DNA of 64,000 nucleotides from Guyanagaster necrorhizus (GCF_019112545.1 NW_025064880.1:2288834-2352833), one strand, 5' to 3'. Positions 22,892-35,735 are shown, counted from the first letter of the stretch. Numbers and translations: made by a program. Notes: a model not told the origin generated them from the sequence alone.

Positions 22892-24783
22892 TCAGTTCCC
22901 TATCTCGCTTTCCTTCTCACCCATCTCACGCGATCTGCTATCGGTTCCCATTTCGATATCCTGTTTATCCTCTTCTCGTATTTCTTTTGCTGGTTCCACA
23001 ACATTCTTTCTCGCCTCCCAGCCTCCTTGGTACCCAAACCATGTCTTGTTTCCGCAGTGTGGCCCACGCAACATAAGTATAAAAAGCATCCAGCCGCAGA
23101 ATGCCATCGAAAGAGCACCACCCGCACGCCACCCGTACTGCACAAACACTTTTGTGCCAACGGATGAACCCATCACCTGACCAATGAATAACTTGGAAGG
23201 ATAAGAATATGCACGTTCTGGGATGCAGAGGTGTACATACAGAAAGAATATACACGGCGTTGAGACGCGCACGAGCCTCAGGATTAATGCTACGGACATG
23301 AATTGGTAAGTTAATGATAAACGGAAACCATACGTTAAACACGGACCTGTAAATCCGCGTCGCAAGAGAAACTTCCAGCATTTGCCGAAAAGTATCGATC
23401 CCGATGGTAGTGATGATAACAGCACCGATGGAAATGCCACCAGCGCCCGTTTGTACGGCTTGAGAGCACAGCATCATGAAAATGCCAATCAGAGAAGCGT
23501 ACCATGGGACCAAATGATCGATAGCTCTGCCGAGTATCGGTCCCATTGCCACAGCAAACATGCCTATAAGCCCAAAGAGCCCTATCACCAAACTGAATAA
23601 TAGATTGAACATCTGCCTAGGATAGAGAGATAGAACTTACGTGGAATAATTATACGGATCCCCACCGAGGAGAAAGGTAAGCGTAACCCAGAAATTGGTG
23701 AACGATGCACTCGACCCGATGCTGATGAGACACGCTTGGATGAGGAGCGGCTCTGTCACAGCGAACTTGGCCATTGTCTGAAGGATATGCCAGTATGTCA
23801 AATGAGCGTTCTTCGCGGGAAAGTCCGGTACGACGAAGTAGCTTCCGAGGACAAGGAAGTACTGAAGTCCTATGGCGAGGTAGTAAACGACGCGCCATGA
23901 GGTGAACTCTCCTATGACTCCTGAGAGAACTCGTGCGAGGAGGATACCGAGGAGCAGTCCGGCAAGAACGATGGATAGAGCGGAGGCGCGACGTTGTGGC
24001 GGTGCAAGGTCAACTGCGAGGGGCATTAAGACTTGGGGGACGACGGTCACGGCACCGACGAGGAAGGACAGTGCCTCGAAGACGGCGAGGCTGGATGTTA
24101 CTGATAAACCGATGGTAAGAGACGCGGAGACCGTTATGAGTATTAGGACAAGTTGTCGGCGGCGGACCAAATCACCGAGAGGTGTTATTAAGATAAGCCC
24201 AGTAGCATATCTGTGATCGACCGTAGGTTCATCTAGCTTCATGAGAAAAAAAATTAAATGTCCCACCCTGCTTGTAAGAGCGTCGGTATCCTATAGTGTT
24301 ACAGGTTTTAGGTCCGGAGACAGAAACGTTGTAGGCATACAGCTCACCTAGAGACTTCCTCGTAAGTAACATCAAAATCTTTCGATAATTCGACTGCATG
24401 TGACGGTTAGTGAGACCATCGTCGGTTAAAAATGAAGCTTACTGAGCAACGGTTGGCAGTAGTATAGGTTCGCAACCGCTGATAGAGGTATTCCAATAAG
24501 TCAGTACAAAAATCCAAGGCATTGGCAGTTCCCGTTTTGAGAGCTGACATACTGAACGTGCTTATGGCCCCGAATGCGATATTCATAGCCAGTGAAAAAT
24601 TAAAAGGTTTTCCTGGGTCATATCGCAAACTACGAGGGACAGGTATTATTCCAAAGTCTTTTGCGTTTGTAAGCGTGACCGTATCATTGACCTAATACAT
24701 TGTCAGTTTGGTGCCAATCCATACAGCCGGGGAACCTAAGCACGTACACCACCTCGAGCTTCTTGTTCCTTTATGTTCGCCAT
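22892..24783 (-). CDS. MFS transporter, nine exons, 481 residues
   Basis: Exons by phase-consistent GT-AG junctions: 24783-24748, 24691-24553, 24478-24443, 24393-24348, 24290-24267, 24210-23641, 23592-23347, 23289-23241, 23191-22892. They sum to 1446 bases and keep one open frame. The protein starts MANIKEQEARGG and contains a family signature at the 2-3 loop, GLILITPLGDLVRRRQLVL. A second-half counterpart (IGQVMGSSVGTKVFVQYGWR) and about 11-12 hydrophobic helices follow. It resembles the fungal MFS general-substrate/drug-efflux group, so plasma-membrane export of small molecules is a reasonable inference; the substrate is unknown. The C-terminal tail is charged (EIREEDKQDIEMG). Four exons near the N-terminus are 24-46 bases, which automatic callers may miss. 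Divergent from the small membrane-protein gene at 25225. Confidence 0.88.
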
Positions 24784-25224
24784 CTATATTCTGCGTGCAA
24801 TCTTGTGGTGGTAAACTGTAAGAATAAGTCTCATGATGCTACCGGTCCGAGGCTGATAGTTATTCCGCTTATTCCGACATTACCTGTCACTCTGCTCGCG
24901 AGCAATTGGCACCGATATGTCATAATACTTTACGCTGAGCACGCAAGAGTGTATCAACGGAATTTCAAGGCAAAAAGGAAAGACGTACTCAACGTTGAAT
25001 GGGATCACAAAACAGGTAATGCTGTTGCCATTCATGTATACGTCGCCAAGCGATGCCAAACATGCCTGACGACTCTCCTCCGCCAACATCAGAAAAATGG
25101 ATTTCTATCTCTCTTGTCAGTGACAAAGAAAAATAAATTGTCACTATTTTAACCAGCCAAATAGGTTGCAGGAACAGTGCTCACCCTCGCCATTCCATGG
25201 ACACTGCTATCCCTGCGGAAAAGA
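24784..25224. other. Divergent intergenic region
   Basis: 441 bases between the start codons of the MFS gene (-) and the small membrane-protein gene (+). Frames here lack splice-compatible continuation or domain content. It must carry both promoters; no specific motif can be assigned. Confidence 0.4.
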
Positions 25225-25806
25225 ATGCGTTCTAGTGCTCTGGCAAAGGCTCCTCCGCGTAGAACAGGAACTGCTACATTCAAGATCCAACCAATAACGG
25301 AGGCCAAGCCGGTAGTCTCTCCTGCGTCTGGGTGGCGTCTTTCTCCCAAAGAAAAGGATGTACCGGTCGACGGTGCTCAGCGAGCACTCTACACTGTAGG
25401 AGCCTTCGGAATATCCACGGCTCTCGTTGGTATTGGCGCGCTGGGTACTGTGTGGAGCGCTCAGATTCTGCTGGGTGTTGATACGGTACGAATATCCCTT
25501 CACCAGCACCGTTTTTAATGGCGTATCCAGGTGGATGAGTTTTCTACAATGATGCAAACTTTCGTAGCTACAAAGCTAGCCCCGCTGTCGTCCCGCATCC
25601 ACAGCTTCCATAAACCTGAACTCGACGACGGTGTGCCTGCGGACCCGCAGTGGAAATGGGATGATGCTGAGAAGCGGTTACAGGAAATCTATGACAAGCA
25701 GGGAGGTTTTGCTTGGGCAGAGGCTGCTCTTCGGGAGGCCGAGATTGAAGCCAAACTCGAAAGGGAAAAACGGAGGGAAATGCAGGAGAAGGCCAGTCGG
25801 CAGTAG
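25225..25806 (+). CDS. Small membrane protein, possibly TMEM242-like, 178 residues
   Basis: Two exons, 25225-25485 and 25531-25806, joined by a 45-base GT-AG intron in phase 0 (GVDT|VDEF). The first in-frame ATG is 25225; upstream only GTG extends the frame. There is one or two hydrophobic segments (ALYTVGAFGISTALVGIGALGT, split here for length: the helix spans residues about 49-75). A Glu/Lys/Arg-rich C-terminal helix follows (EAEIEAKLEREKRREMQEKA). The basic N-terminus plus a single central helix resembles the small mitochondrial TMEM242 family, which helps complex I/ATP synthase assembly, but only the general layout supports that, so treat it as hypothetical. Confidence 0.72.
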
Positions 25807-26007
25807 CATGTCGATGTAAGAGGCATTTCGTGGTCGTATACAAGTCCAAAATTCAGATTGAGTACCTCAATCGTCGCGACTAGAGCGCTGTTGATTAATT
25901 CTCGGCGTAAAGGAAATGAAAGTCTGGTATGTACAGGTAGTAGTTTTAAAAGTCCATTCCAAATGTCCCGGTTGAAAGTAGTAGATGGCTGTATGTAATG
26001 CAGGTCC

Positions 26008-29000
26008 TCAACGTGCCTTGCTAATTCTACGAGACGCCCTTTTCTCCGCTTCAAGGCATTTTTGGCTAGCCGATTCTATCGCCTGCATCCACACTGTAAA
26101 AAAAGGAGGTCAGGTGGCGGTAGTTTGTCATATGAACACAAACACACATTGGCATTCGCGAACTGATGACGCTCGAAGTCCAACTGCTTCCCCGCCTCGC
26201 GGATATGGCAATGTGATTTGGAAACACAAATCATCTAAAAAAAATTATGAGCATGCGTCTCAGCATAAGAAGAGTAGTCACCGTTTCCATCTTTCAGGCG
26301 CACTTCCGATAGAGAGATAGGCTACATTCGACGGTTAGATATCATCCAGGGAGTCACATCCGGGCACTGACCATCCGATACAAGTTTTTTGCCGTCGCAT
26401 CAGTCAATACCAATGTATCACTACACAGAAACGCATGCAACCTCCGCCCGCTTTTGGCTTTACACAGGATCCCGTCCTTTAATAGTATTCGAGCACCCAT
26501 ATAGCGAGTGGGGGCAGTCAAATCTAGCCGACTACTCACAATCGTCAATGACCAAAAAGGGAGGAAGAGAAAATGATTTTACCCTTGGCCAATCCACAAG
26601 TGCTGGGAAATCTCTTTAAGCACTTCACGGCCCTCCTGCTCACGAATAGTCTCATTGATGTGAGCTAGAATCCTTTCCGCAGCCCTTAAAGATTCGACGA
26701 TTGCCGTTTGCTCATCTCCACCAGGCTCCGTGTAACGGAGGATCTACAGGGTTATATAATTTGCTACATCTTATAGGCAAAAGAAATAAAACCTACTTGC
26801 TTAACAAGAAGCGGATACCGTGTTATCCGTTGCATGGGTATGAGCAAATAGCTCGACAGGTCGAGGTTGCGAGCTGCAGGATCGTCTCGAAGCCGCTATG
26901 AATACACTCAGTCTCACTATACGCGACGTTTAAACGACCAGTCCCCACCTGCAACTGCGAAGCCAGGTCAGGCCTTGAACCGCGCAATGACTGCAACACT
27001 TTGATGGCATTCGATTGATTGACGCAGTATTCCTAAGAGCAGATCTTAGGGTGTTCATAATAGGACAATATCGAAACCCCGCCTACCATGTACACAGCCA
27101 TCTTCGACATGTAACTCTGCAAAACGTCTCCTATTTTATCGATGTACAACCGACAATCTTTCTGACGCTCCTCCAGAGCACTCATGAATATCTAAGAGAA
27201 GATCAGTCTTTTCTTAATCAGGAAGAATGGATGGCTCAAGACCGACCGTGTTGATTATCAAAATGTCTTCCACGTTTGCAAAAACTACCGTTATTGCTTT
27301 CATATCCAGAAGCGATAACATATTTGAGTAGAAGTGCTGCGAAGAGGAGTTTTGGTTTCAGCAGCCGTTGATCGTACACTCAAATACTCGTACCTCGACG
27401 ACGAGTTGCAGATCATGTACATATGCAGTCTCTGTCGCAATGAGCTCGAATATAGCCTTTGAAAACACCGTAAGCGCAAGACAGAATGAATACAATAATG
27501 TCCAACTCACCTCTTGTCGGCGTCGTTCTCTCGATGGAATCCCCTCAAGTGCGGATTTATCAACGAGACTGGCCCATGACTGCAAACGAAACCGTGAATC
27601 AAAACGCAGCCAGGCCAGGAAACCTCAGAGAAGATACGCACACTTCCAAACGCCGGACTAGCAGACCTGCTGATTTCACTGTCGGGGGAGTTGAGTATCG
27701 GAGCTGATATCACCAAACGCCTTTCCGCCTCCACAGATGTCTTACGTCCCAAAAAGTGCATGATGCTGGAGTATCGACTCTCCCCTTCTCTCGAGGGTAT
27801 CTGCGAGATGGTGGAGAGCGTGGGCGAACTCGGAGGAGGACCTGAATCTACGGAAGCTACCGACATCCTATTAGCATTAGCGTGAGTGTCCCGAAATGTC
27901 TCGTATCTGTCGAACGCATCATTGAGATGCGCCGACGTCTCTGATTCGGTAGGTGGGACGGGAGGAAGGGGAAGATCCTTCAGCGAAGAGATCGACGTGC
28001 CAACAGACGAACGTTCAGGAGCAAGAGGTGGTGTCCTACGTTTTCTAGACTTTGGTAGACGAGGAGGTCTCGGAGGAGGTTTCACATCCTGCTTGACAAT
28101 GAGACCAGCGGCTTCAAGGACCAACTGTCGTTCGTGTTCACGGGCTTCGCGTTCATTCTTGGTTTCAGGATAGGTATCCTCCTTGTCACTTTCGTCGAAC
28201 GACAAGTAGCTGGAGGTATCGGTATCGATATCGGCGTCAGTGTTGTTGCCACTCGTATCCGTGCCAAGATCATCGGCAGAATCTAGTTTTGGCTGACTGA
28301 CTTTCACTTCAACTGGGCTTTGAACGGCCGCAATGTCGGAGACCGGTGCCACCAGAGTACGATCAGGATCTATATTGAATTCCATTCCGAAGCAAGTTAT
28401 AATTGACGAGTACATGTAAGAAGAAACAAAAAAGGAGATTCAGCCTGTTTGCCAAGGGTAAACAGAAGAGCTGGGGGAGGGGGATAAATTTACTGACCAT
28501 CAGCAACCTCTAGGTAATCAGCGGGTGCGAGGAACACCGTGCCGTCTTGTTCCACCTTCCACCATACGTCTTCACTGTCATCGACAACAATAACTGCGTC
28601 TCCTTCAGAAAAGGATAGCTCATCGGAGCCATTGCCTGTATACGTGTATAAAGCTTTGGCATTGACTGAAAGAACACGTCAAATACATGCGGGGGTAATC
28701 AGCGAAACGACTCACCAGACTTCGTCGGCTCGACGTAGGTTCGAGGGAACAGACCTGACTTCCCAGTGGCCACGGCGGTGCCGAACCACCAGTCACCATT
28801 AGTTTTTGAAGGATTAGCCTTCAATATAATATTTTCGTCGAAACCTGAAAAGATAATAAGACTCAAATATCTGCCGTTTGTGGAATGAATTCACTTAAAT
28901 CATCTGGGCCATCAGCAACGTATGCATACAGTGTTCGAACACGAAGCTCTGGAATGGCGTAAGTCAAGAATAATACATCCCAAATGAACACGAAGTCAAA

Positions 29001-32000
29001 CCCTGGGACCTGTCAATATCTGCCAGCGGATCATCTACTTGGATAATAGGCACGGGAGTGGGAGGTGCCTGTTCTGCCTCATCTTCTTCGCGTGTCGAAG
29101 GAAGGGGTTCGATCGGGTTTCCTGCCTCAGTCGCAAGGTCGGCATACCAATCGACGGACTGCCGGTTAGACTGACTCGATAGCACCTCAGAATCCATAGG
29201 AGTAGACCTAGGTATAGCGACAGGAGGGAGACTCTCAGTACGAGGCGGAGACGGGGCTCGTACAGCTGTGTTGATGTGTAAAGGGGGAGCAGAATCACCG
29301 ATGACTTTACCAGCAACTGGTGGTCCACTCTTGTCCACTGTCGTCGTCGCTCGAAGTTTCATTCCACCTTGGATGGAGCGCATGAGGGCGCTGACATCAC
29401 TTGGACTAGAGGAAGTAGCAGCAGGCACAGGAGGAGGAGCTGCTGGCGCAGCTGGTGGTGCCGGGGGAGGCGGTGGACCTGGAGGTGGAGGTGGAGGTGG
29501 AGATGTAACAACGCCTCTATCAGGAGCCGGAGATGACGGAGACGATGCTGGACCTGAACCAGGGCTAGGCGCCGTCGATTGTGGCCTAGGAAGCAAGCTT
29601 CCGAACAATTTAGTGGCGATATCGTTCCTGGCGCTGCGGGACTTGGTAAATTCGTCATCACTACTGTCGTCGTCGCTATCCGAGTGCTCCTTGATGACGT
29701 CCCAGTCATCGCCAATAGAAGAAGTACTTGGGGGAGCAGTATTATAAGGTGTTTTGACTGGGGCCGGACCAGGACTTCTGGGAGAGCGGACTGCAGGCGG
29801 CGGCGTCGGGACCGCCACTGGAGGACTGATAGGAGTGGGAGGCTGGCCCCAAGGGTTGCTACCAGCTGCTGTCGTCACCGTGGGGGTGGCTACAGCGGCA
29901 CCTCCTCCTTTGATGAGACGACTGAAAGGATTAGTATCGGGCTTTTCAGCAGGAGGAGTTGGCACTGCAGGAGTAGAAGGAACAGAGGGGGCCACGACAG
30001 GCGGCAAAACAACGGGAGGAGCAGGCACAGAAGGAGCAGGAGGCGGTATCTTGACGACTGGTGACGGTGCAGGTTTACTCTTGAAGGCTTGAAGTTTCGC
30101 TTGATATCTCTCCTCTTCCAGTCGGGCTTCTTCCTCCTGCTGCTCAAGCTGTCTCAGTCTCGCAGCACGCGCCTCGCGCTGCTTCTTGATGGCCTCTTCG
30201 CGAGCACGGAATGCTTCCTCTTCTGGATCAACCTCAGGTGCTGCAGGCGGGGGAGGCGGTACGGGGACAGGGGGCACAATTACTGGAGCAGACGGACGAG
30301 CAGCTGGAGCTCGTGGTGGAGGCGGGGCTGGGGCACTACCTCTGGGTTTAGGTGCCGGTGGGGGTGCTTTAGCACGCGTAGGTGGCGGGGGAGGAGCCTT
30401 GGCGGCGGGAGGAGCGACAACAGGAGGCGCAGAAGCTTCTTCCTTCAATACCTTTTCGCGCTCAAGACGCTCCCTACGCAACTTTTCTCTTTCTTCCGCT
30501 TCCTTCTCCGCAGCTCGGGCCTTCTCTTCGGCTTCCTTCTTCTCTTGTTGTAGTCGGTCTTCCACAGTGGTATCAATCGCAGCAAGAGACGGAGTTGCAA
30601 CAAGACCTAAAGCTGCCTTACGCGCTTCGATACGACGTTGAGCCTCAGCACGAGCGAAGGCTTGGCGCTCCTCCGCAGTCATGTTCTTCTTCGCTGGAGC
30701 AGGCGATGGTGACGGTCTGGCGGCCAGGGGAGGGCTGGTGACCGTCACAGACGGCGTAGCAGGAGAAGGAGCACGAGGAGCGGCAGGAGTGCGAGGGCGA
30801 TCATACTCCCTATCCCTTCTGTCGCGAGGCGAGGGTGTCCGACGCCGATAATCATCTTCGTAATCACGCCTATACGAGCCACGGGAGTACGGACGATCAC
30901 GGTCATCGTCATACCTCCGAGGCGAGGAATACGAATCATCTTTATCGTCGTATCGGCCAAAGGTGCGATTCGCATCGTCCCGATCCCGCGCCCATTGTCG
31001 TTTCTCTCTCTCCTTACGCTCGTCCCTTGCCTTGATCTTCCTTTCGACTTCCGGTACTCTCTCATGCATTAACGATAACAATTCCCTTTCCAGTCTTCTC
31101 CTTTCTTCATCTTTAGCAGCGGACCTTGGTCCGCGTGAAACGTAATCGAGATCATCGCCTACCCTCTTAACACGATATTTTAGATCCTCCATTTCCCTGT
31201 CCAGAGCCTCATCTTCTGCCGTCCTGGCCGAATCAGCTTCTGCAGCACGATCTAGCATCTGTGCTGTGTTTGCGAGCATGTTCTTTACATCCGCAAGGTC
31301 AGCCGATGGACCAGTGTCATTTCGTGATCTAACGTTATCACGATTTATGTGACGACTGCGTGGGTGATAAACGTCACCCGGAGACTCGTTGTCTGAATGT
31401 CTGTAGATTGTTGCGTCTCTACCAGAATCAAGGGCAGAAGACCCGGTAAACGAGCGGTCCTTCAGCCGAGATACAGGCGAGTCAATGTTGGAAGGAGACC
31501 GTGACCGAGTCTCACTTTTGAGCACTCCCTTGAGGAAATCGACAGAACTATCGAGATCACGATGGGAGGGCGGGACAAGTTCACGAGGAAGTTCTTCAGG
31601 TATTTCGTTCCCATTTAGCCCTACGTCAAGTAGATCAGTAACACGACTGCGGCAATGACGATTGCAGACGTACTTCGATAGATGAGACCCATCGCAACAT
31701 GAAATTCTGCTTTATTCAGCTTTCCACGATCGTCAACATCGGCCAGGGTCCTGAATACATACATAAGTCCGGAATAGCGTCACAGCAATATTCACTCACC
31801 ATATTCGGGCAAGATCATCCTTCGAAAGCCCGCTCTGCCCAAATACATCCAACGCGGTCTGTCCACTAATGAAGCCATCACTATGCGTATCCCAAGCCCG
31901 GAAGATATTGTCGTAATTCTTCTTTTCTTGCTTTGACAGCGCCCACGGGACTCGGGGGGCGGCGGTGCCTTTGACCTCTTGATTGTGCTGCTGGAACGAC

Positions 32001-32647
32001 TGCTGCAAGGATAGACCTCCTGGAAGTAGCTGTGACGGTAGCTGAGGGGCACCACCGGCGCTATACGGAGAAGCTGCATTCACTGGCAAGAACGTAGTAG
32101 ACATCATTTGCAAGCGGGGATCCATGTATCCTGTGACCTGCGGTACTAGTGGACGCGCAGCGGGGAAGCTGGTCTGCTGGGGTTGGATGGCAGACAAGCC
32201 AGGTCCTCCTAGTCCAGGCGATGGACTCAGGAAGCCACTAGTTGGCTGCTGCTGTGGCTGGAGAAAGCTGCTCTGATTCTGCTGATACTGTGCGGGTATG
32301 GGCGGAACGGGTGGTGGTGGTGGAGCTGGTCGATGAGCTGGCGATAAATTGCTTCCTGGCCCAGGAAAACCTGTCGGCTGAGCCTGTAAAAGACCATTGC
32401 CAGCAAAGCCCGTCTGCTGGGGCTGCATACCAGAATATCCCGTCCTCTGTGGCAGCAAGCTGCCTCCTTGTAGTCCATACCCTGGCTGGAACTGAGACGG
32501 CGGTTGCTGGAACTGCGGGTTTTGCTGAAACTGCTGTAGGTTAGGCTGCTGGAATTGCGGGTTCTGCTGGAACTGAGGATTTGGAGGCTGATATCCAGTC
32601 TGCATGGGATACTGGAATCCCGGCTGACCTTGGCCCCATTGCGCCAT
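26008..32647 (-). CDS. PAN1: Intersectin/PAN1-like endocytic scaffold with RhoGEF module (EH - coiled coil/Pro-rich/WH2 - SH3 - SH3 - DH - PH), 1888 residues
   Basis: Eighteen exons fit one frame: 32647-31800, 31750-31674, 31620-29002, 28948-28895, 28844-28716, 28665-28498, 28369-27642, 27579-27511, 27456-27394, 27336-27247, 27191-27087, 27032-26949, 26895-26797, 26743-26583, 26531-26372, 26321-26282, 26234-26148, 26093-26008. The N-terminus (MAQWGQGQPG) has Gln/Pro/Phe-Gly repeats, then one EH domain (about 245-325; FRAWDTHSDGFISGQTALDV, WTLADVDDRGKLNKAEF). A charged coiled coil and Pro-rich stretch with a WH2-like actin motif (LMRSIQGGMKLRATTTVDKS) follow. Two SH3 domains (about 1182-1300; ALYTYTGNGSDELSF, DVWWKVEQDG) precede a DH domain (AIFELIATETAYVHDLQLVV to YLLIPMQRITRYPLLVKQ) and a PH domain ending LWMQAIESASQKC. 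Such proteins link clathrin endocytosis to actin and Rho GTPase activation. Cryptococcus Cin1 and animal intersectin-L share the layout. The exon 3 donor (gtttga) is weak. Confidence 0.9.
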
Positions 32648-33837
32648 TGCGGAGGAAGGGAAAGGTGAAGACACAAAGTGCACAGCGCGCGGCGGTGTTT
32701 GTCACGTTCCGTGACACGGTCACCCAATTTCCAAAAATCTGACTTCTTCCATTTCTGCGCTTCATCGACGGCTGTATCACATATGGCTCGCTAAATTTCT
32801 TTAGATATGCATCTTGAAGTTTTTTTTTGTGAACCGTCGGCTTCAATCTCTCATAAAATGGCTTACAGTGTACCACGTCATTTTCCATTGCTTGATTGAA
32901 ATAAACTCGGGACCGCAGCCAGACCATCAAAATGATTGGCGATTTTCTTTTCTTAGAAAGGCTTCAACTTTCGGCGCCTGCAACATCTGCAACAACCTAT
33001 GGTCATGCATACGCTGGAGTGCTCTATCTGCGCCCCTGGTTTGACTGAAGTCTGGAATTGCAACGCCTTTTCTTAGTAACATGGTCACTGAACTCACCTT
33101 GCTCTGCAGGATATCAATCTCCTCTTTTTATCTGTGGGCTTTACAAAATGACGCAGCTGCGTGGATACGCACTGGCTCTACCTGAGATGTATGTATCTTT
33201 AGTGCCTCGCCCTCTGCGCAACAGTATCGATTCACCAGCAGGGCAACATATACCTTTCCTGGTCTTCTCAGTTTCTACAAAGCGTGCGACGGACATTGCC
33301 ATCAGCTGCGACCAAAGGTTGATACGAAGGGTTTTATTCCGTGTCTTTCGGGCCTAGTCTTTCTGGAATCCACCGGCGTTAAGCATTGCCAATATTGGAC
33401 CACAAGATTCTAAATACTCACCTTCTCTATACCTATAGCACAAAGACTTTCATACAGCTGCCAGTATTTCCATGAAATGCTTATTCCCACACAGACGGGA
33501 GCCGCAATCGGCGAGACGATAGGAAAGCATTTCGTACTAAAAATGTAGTACATTTCCTGAGGCATCCGGGACATGCGGTTCTAGCGCATCAAACTAGCCT
33601 TTGGAAAGACATTTTGTAAAAATCCCGGGCTAACAAATTGAATATTTGTACTGTTTTACCATGTTCTCCGAGGATCATTTGTTTTCTACGTGATTTTGAA
33701 TTTCCCTTTTGATCGGATTCGGAAATAGGATCGGAAAACTAAGAACCGGACAGCCGGTCTCGACAATTGTAGGCAGGCACTCCGAGTCGTTGCGGCTTAT
33801 AAGACGTACGTCGCATCCTCATTTTCTTCCCGTCACC
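32648..33837. other. Intergenic region between PAN1-like and SDR genes
   Basis: About 1.2 kb without a frame that shows domains or good splice-linked continuation on either strand. The first 100-200 bases upstream of 32647 (minus strand) form the 5' leader of the PAN1-like gene. An in-frame ATG-like extension (starting MHFVSS) exists, but MAQWG is the usual family start. Confidence 0.4.
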
Positions 33838-35281
33838 ATGTCCTCTCCAGGCAAGTATCTGTCATTCCAGACGCGTTTCTCGAAATACTAATCAACCTCA
33901 GACTTATCCCTGACTTCCCTGTTCAATGTAAAGGGCAAGATTGGTGCGTCACCGCTGGCGGACTCCCTCCAATTCTGTCGTCCTCAAGACAAATCACAGT
34001 GCTGGTAACTGGCGGAGGATCAGGTATAGGGAAGATGATCGCCGCCGGGTTCGCTCAGAACGGAGCTAAAGTGTACATCGCTGCCAGGAAGGAGTCTCAG
34101 TTGAAGGAGGTAAATCCACGCGCTGCAACATACCCGGGCCAGCAACACGCGAGCTGACTTAACCGAAGGCCGTAGCTGATCTCCAAAAAACAGCCCCCGA
34201 AAAGGTTTTGTACATCGTCGGTAACGTTGCGGTGCGTAGTAATCCGCCATTTGTACCCTTTACTGAAGCAATGCAGAGCAAGGCAGGATGCGACGCCATC
34301 ATAGCCGAATTCAAGAAACACGAGAACAAACTGCACGTTCTGGTCAACAACTCCGGCATCACCTGGGGAGGACCATACGACGACTTCCCCGAGGAGAAAG
34401 GGTGGGATAACGTCTTCAACGTGAACGTCAAGAGTATCTTCTACAGTGCGTACCTCCTTCCTCCTTCCGGAAGTCTACACGACTCTTAACATTTCGAACT
34501 CAATTTCAGTGACGGCAGGGTGAGTCCTGAGATTCACATTCGACACGAATCTCATTGCATTGTAGCCTTACGGAACTCCTTGCCAAAGACTCGGACGCTT
34601 ACGACCCCGGTCGTGTCATCAACATCTCTTCGACAGCGTCTGTGGAGCCGGAAAGTGAAGGTGCTTTGAGCAGCGCCGGAAACGGCACATGGAGTTGTAA
34701 GTGAACGTGAGCACCCCGTTTCCGTCATCGAGCTAACGCTAGGCAGATCAGCCTAGTAAAGCCGCGGGTGAGTGACCTACCTCACCTCATACGCGCCGCC
34801 TAACATTCCTCGCAGTGAATCAGCTGACCTCATCGTTAGCCGTAAAACTGGGTCCCCGTCATGTCACGTAAGACTTGCGTTCATTCTGGGGGGGTGGTCC
34901 CTTTCGCTGACGCTTGAAGCTCCCAGGGTAAACGCCATACTGCCGGGGTATTTCCCCTTCCGTGTATCTCTCCATTTTCGTCCTAATCTCTCTCTCTCTC
35001 GTAGACTGTTCCCAAGTAAAATGACAGCCTGGGGCTTCAAAACTGTAGGCGACGAAATCTTTACCGCTAACCAACCGACGGGTATGTCTTGTACTTGTCA
35101 AGTCTGTGGTTTATTCGCTCATCGTGCCCTACTAGGACGATATGGTACACCTCAAGATATGGCTGGCCTGGCGCTTTTCCTTGCTTCGCCAGGTTCATCA
35201 CACATTACAGGAACGCATACACTCCTTGATGGCGGGTCGAGGTTCGTCGCGCACAGAATAGCTCCTCAAGTCAAGCTATGA
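33838..35281 (+). CDS. Short-chain dehydrogenase/reductase, twelve exons, 284 residues
   Basis: Exons: 33838-33850, 33902-33943, 34000-34109, 34169-34231, 34277-34445, 34510-34519, 34566-34696, 34747-34767, 34816-34867, 34927-34947, 35005-35081, 35136-35281 (855 bases, one frame). The classical SDR set is complete. The nucleotide-binding TGGGSGIG is near residue 21, NNSG near 108, the catalytic Ser lies in NISSTAS, and the YxxxK pair is in YQPSK. A C-terminal ITGTHTLLDGGSRF follows. It most resembles the 3-oxoacyl-ACP reductase/RhlG-like group of NAD(P)H-dependent oxidoreductases. Substrate unknown; no targeting signal, so likely cytosolic. The first intron has a GC donor (gcaagt) and exon 6 is only 10 bases. 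Confidence 0.88.
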
Positions 35282-35514
35282 CTGTTGCGACGCTTGGTGA
35301 TGTATATAGAATGCAATGGATACAAGAGTACCGTATCGGGAGTCGAGATGTGCTACAGTTGTCATGATTGATCTTGTCGATATAGTTGCTACATGTAAAT
35401 TAATATGCTTTGAATCCTTGTATGCTATAATTACAGAGTCGAGAACAAACATTAATCTGTTAACCGACGGTCTTCAAGCTCGTTCAATGCCTTTGTGACC
35501 TCACCTGGCGTTCC
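35282..35514. other. SDR 3' flank
   Basis: Contains the SDR 3' untranslated sequence (with ttaatatgctttgaatcctt at about 35399), the parent of the copy described next. No gene seen. Confidence 0.4.
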
Positions 35515-35735
35515 ATGTGCGGCTGCTGGCCTCGTACTTCCCCTCGCCTATCACATATTATAGGAACGCACACACTTCTTGATGCGGTGTGACACGCAAA
35601 GCATAGCCCCTCAAGTGAAGCTATCACTAATTTTCGTGATGTCGAGGAAGCTTGGTGCTGCACACTATATTATTACATTGTGGATACAATTATTACATGA
35701 AAATTAATCCGCTTTGAATCTTTGCGAGTTACAGT
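35515..35735 (+). pseudogene. Tandem partial duplicate of the SDR 3' end
   Basis: Matches the last coding exon and 3' flank of the SDR gene. Examples are tcacatattataggaacgca versus tcacacattacaggaacgca, then cacttcttgatg, gctcctcaag/gcccctcaag, and the downstream attaatccgctttgaatctt. Frame is lost (ggcgggtcg became gcggtgtga) and upstream SDR exons are absent, so it is a non-functional tail-end copy. Confidence 0.7.

Noticed and set aside
29268..30641. Several long plus-strand frames (150-160 residues, Gly/Arg/Ser rich)
   Set aside because: Antisense of the Pro/Ala/Lys-rich part of the PAN1-like exon 3; the high GC codons keep the other strand open.
32541..32930. 129-residue minus frame upstream of the PAN1-like start
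   Set aside because: Different frame from the PAN1 exon, no domain; reads the 5' leader and antisense of nothing conserved.
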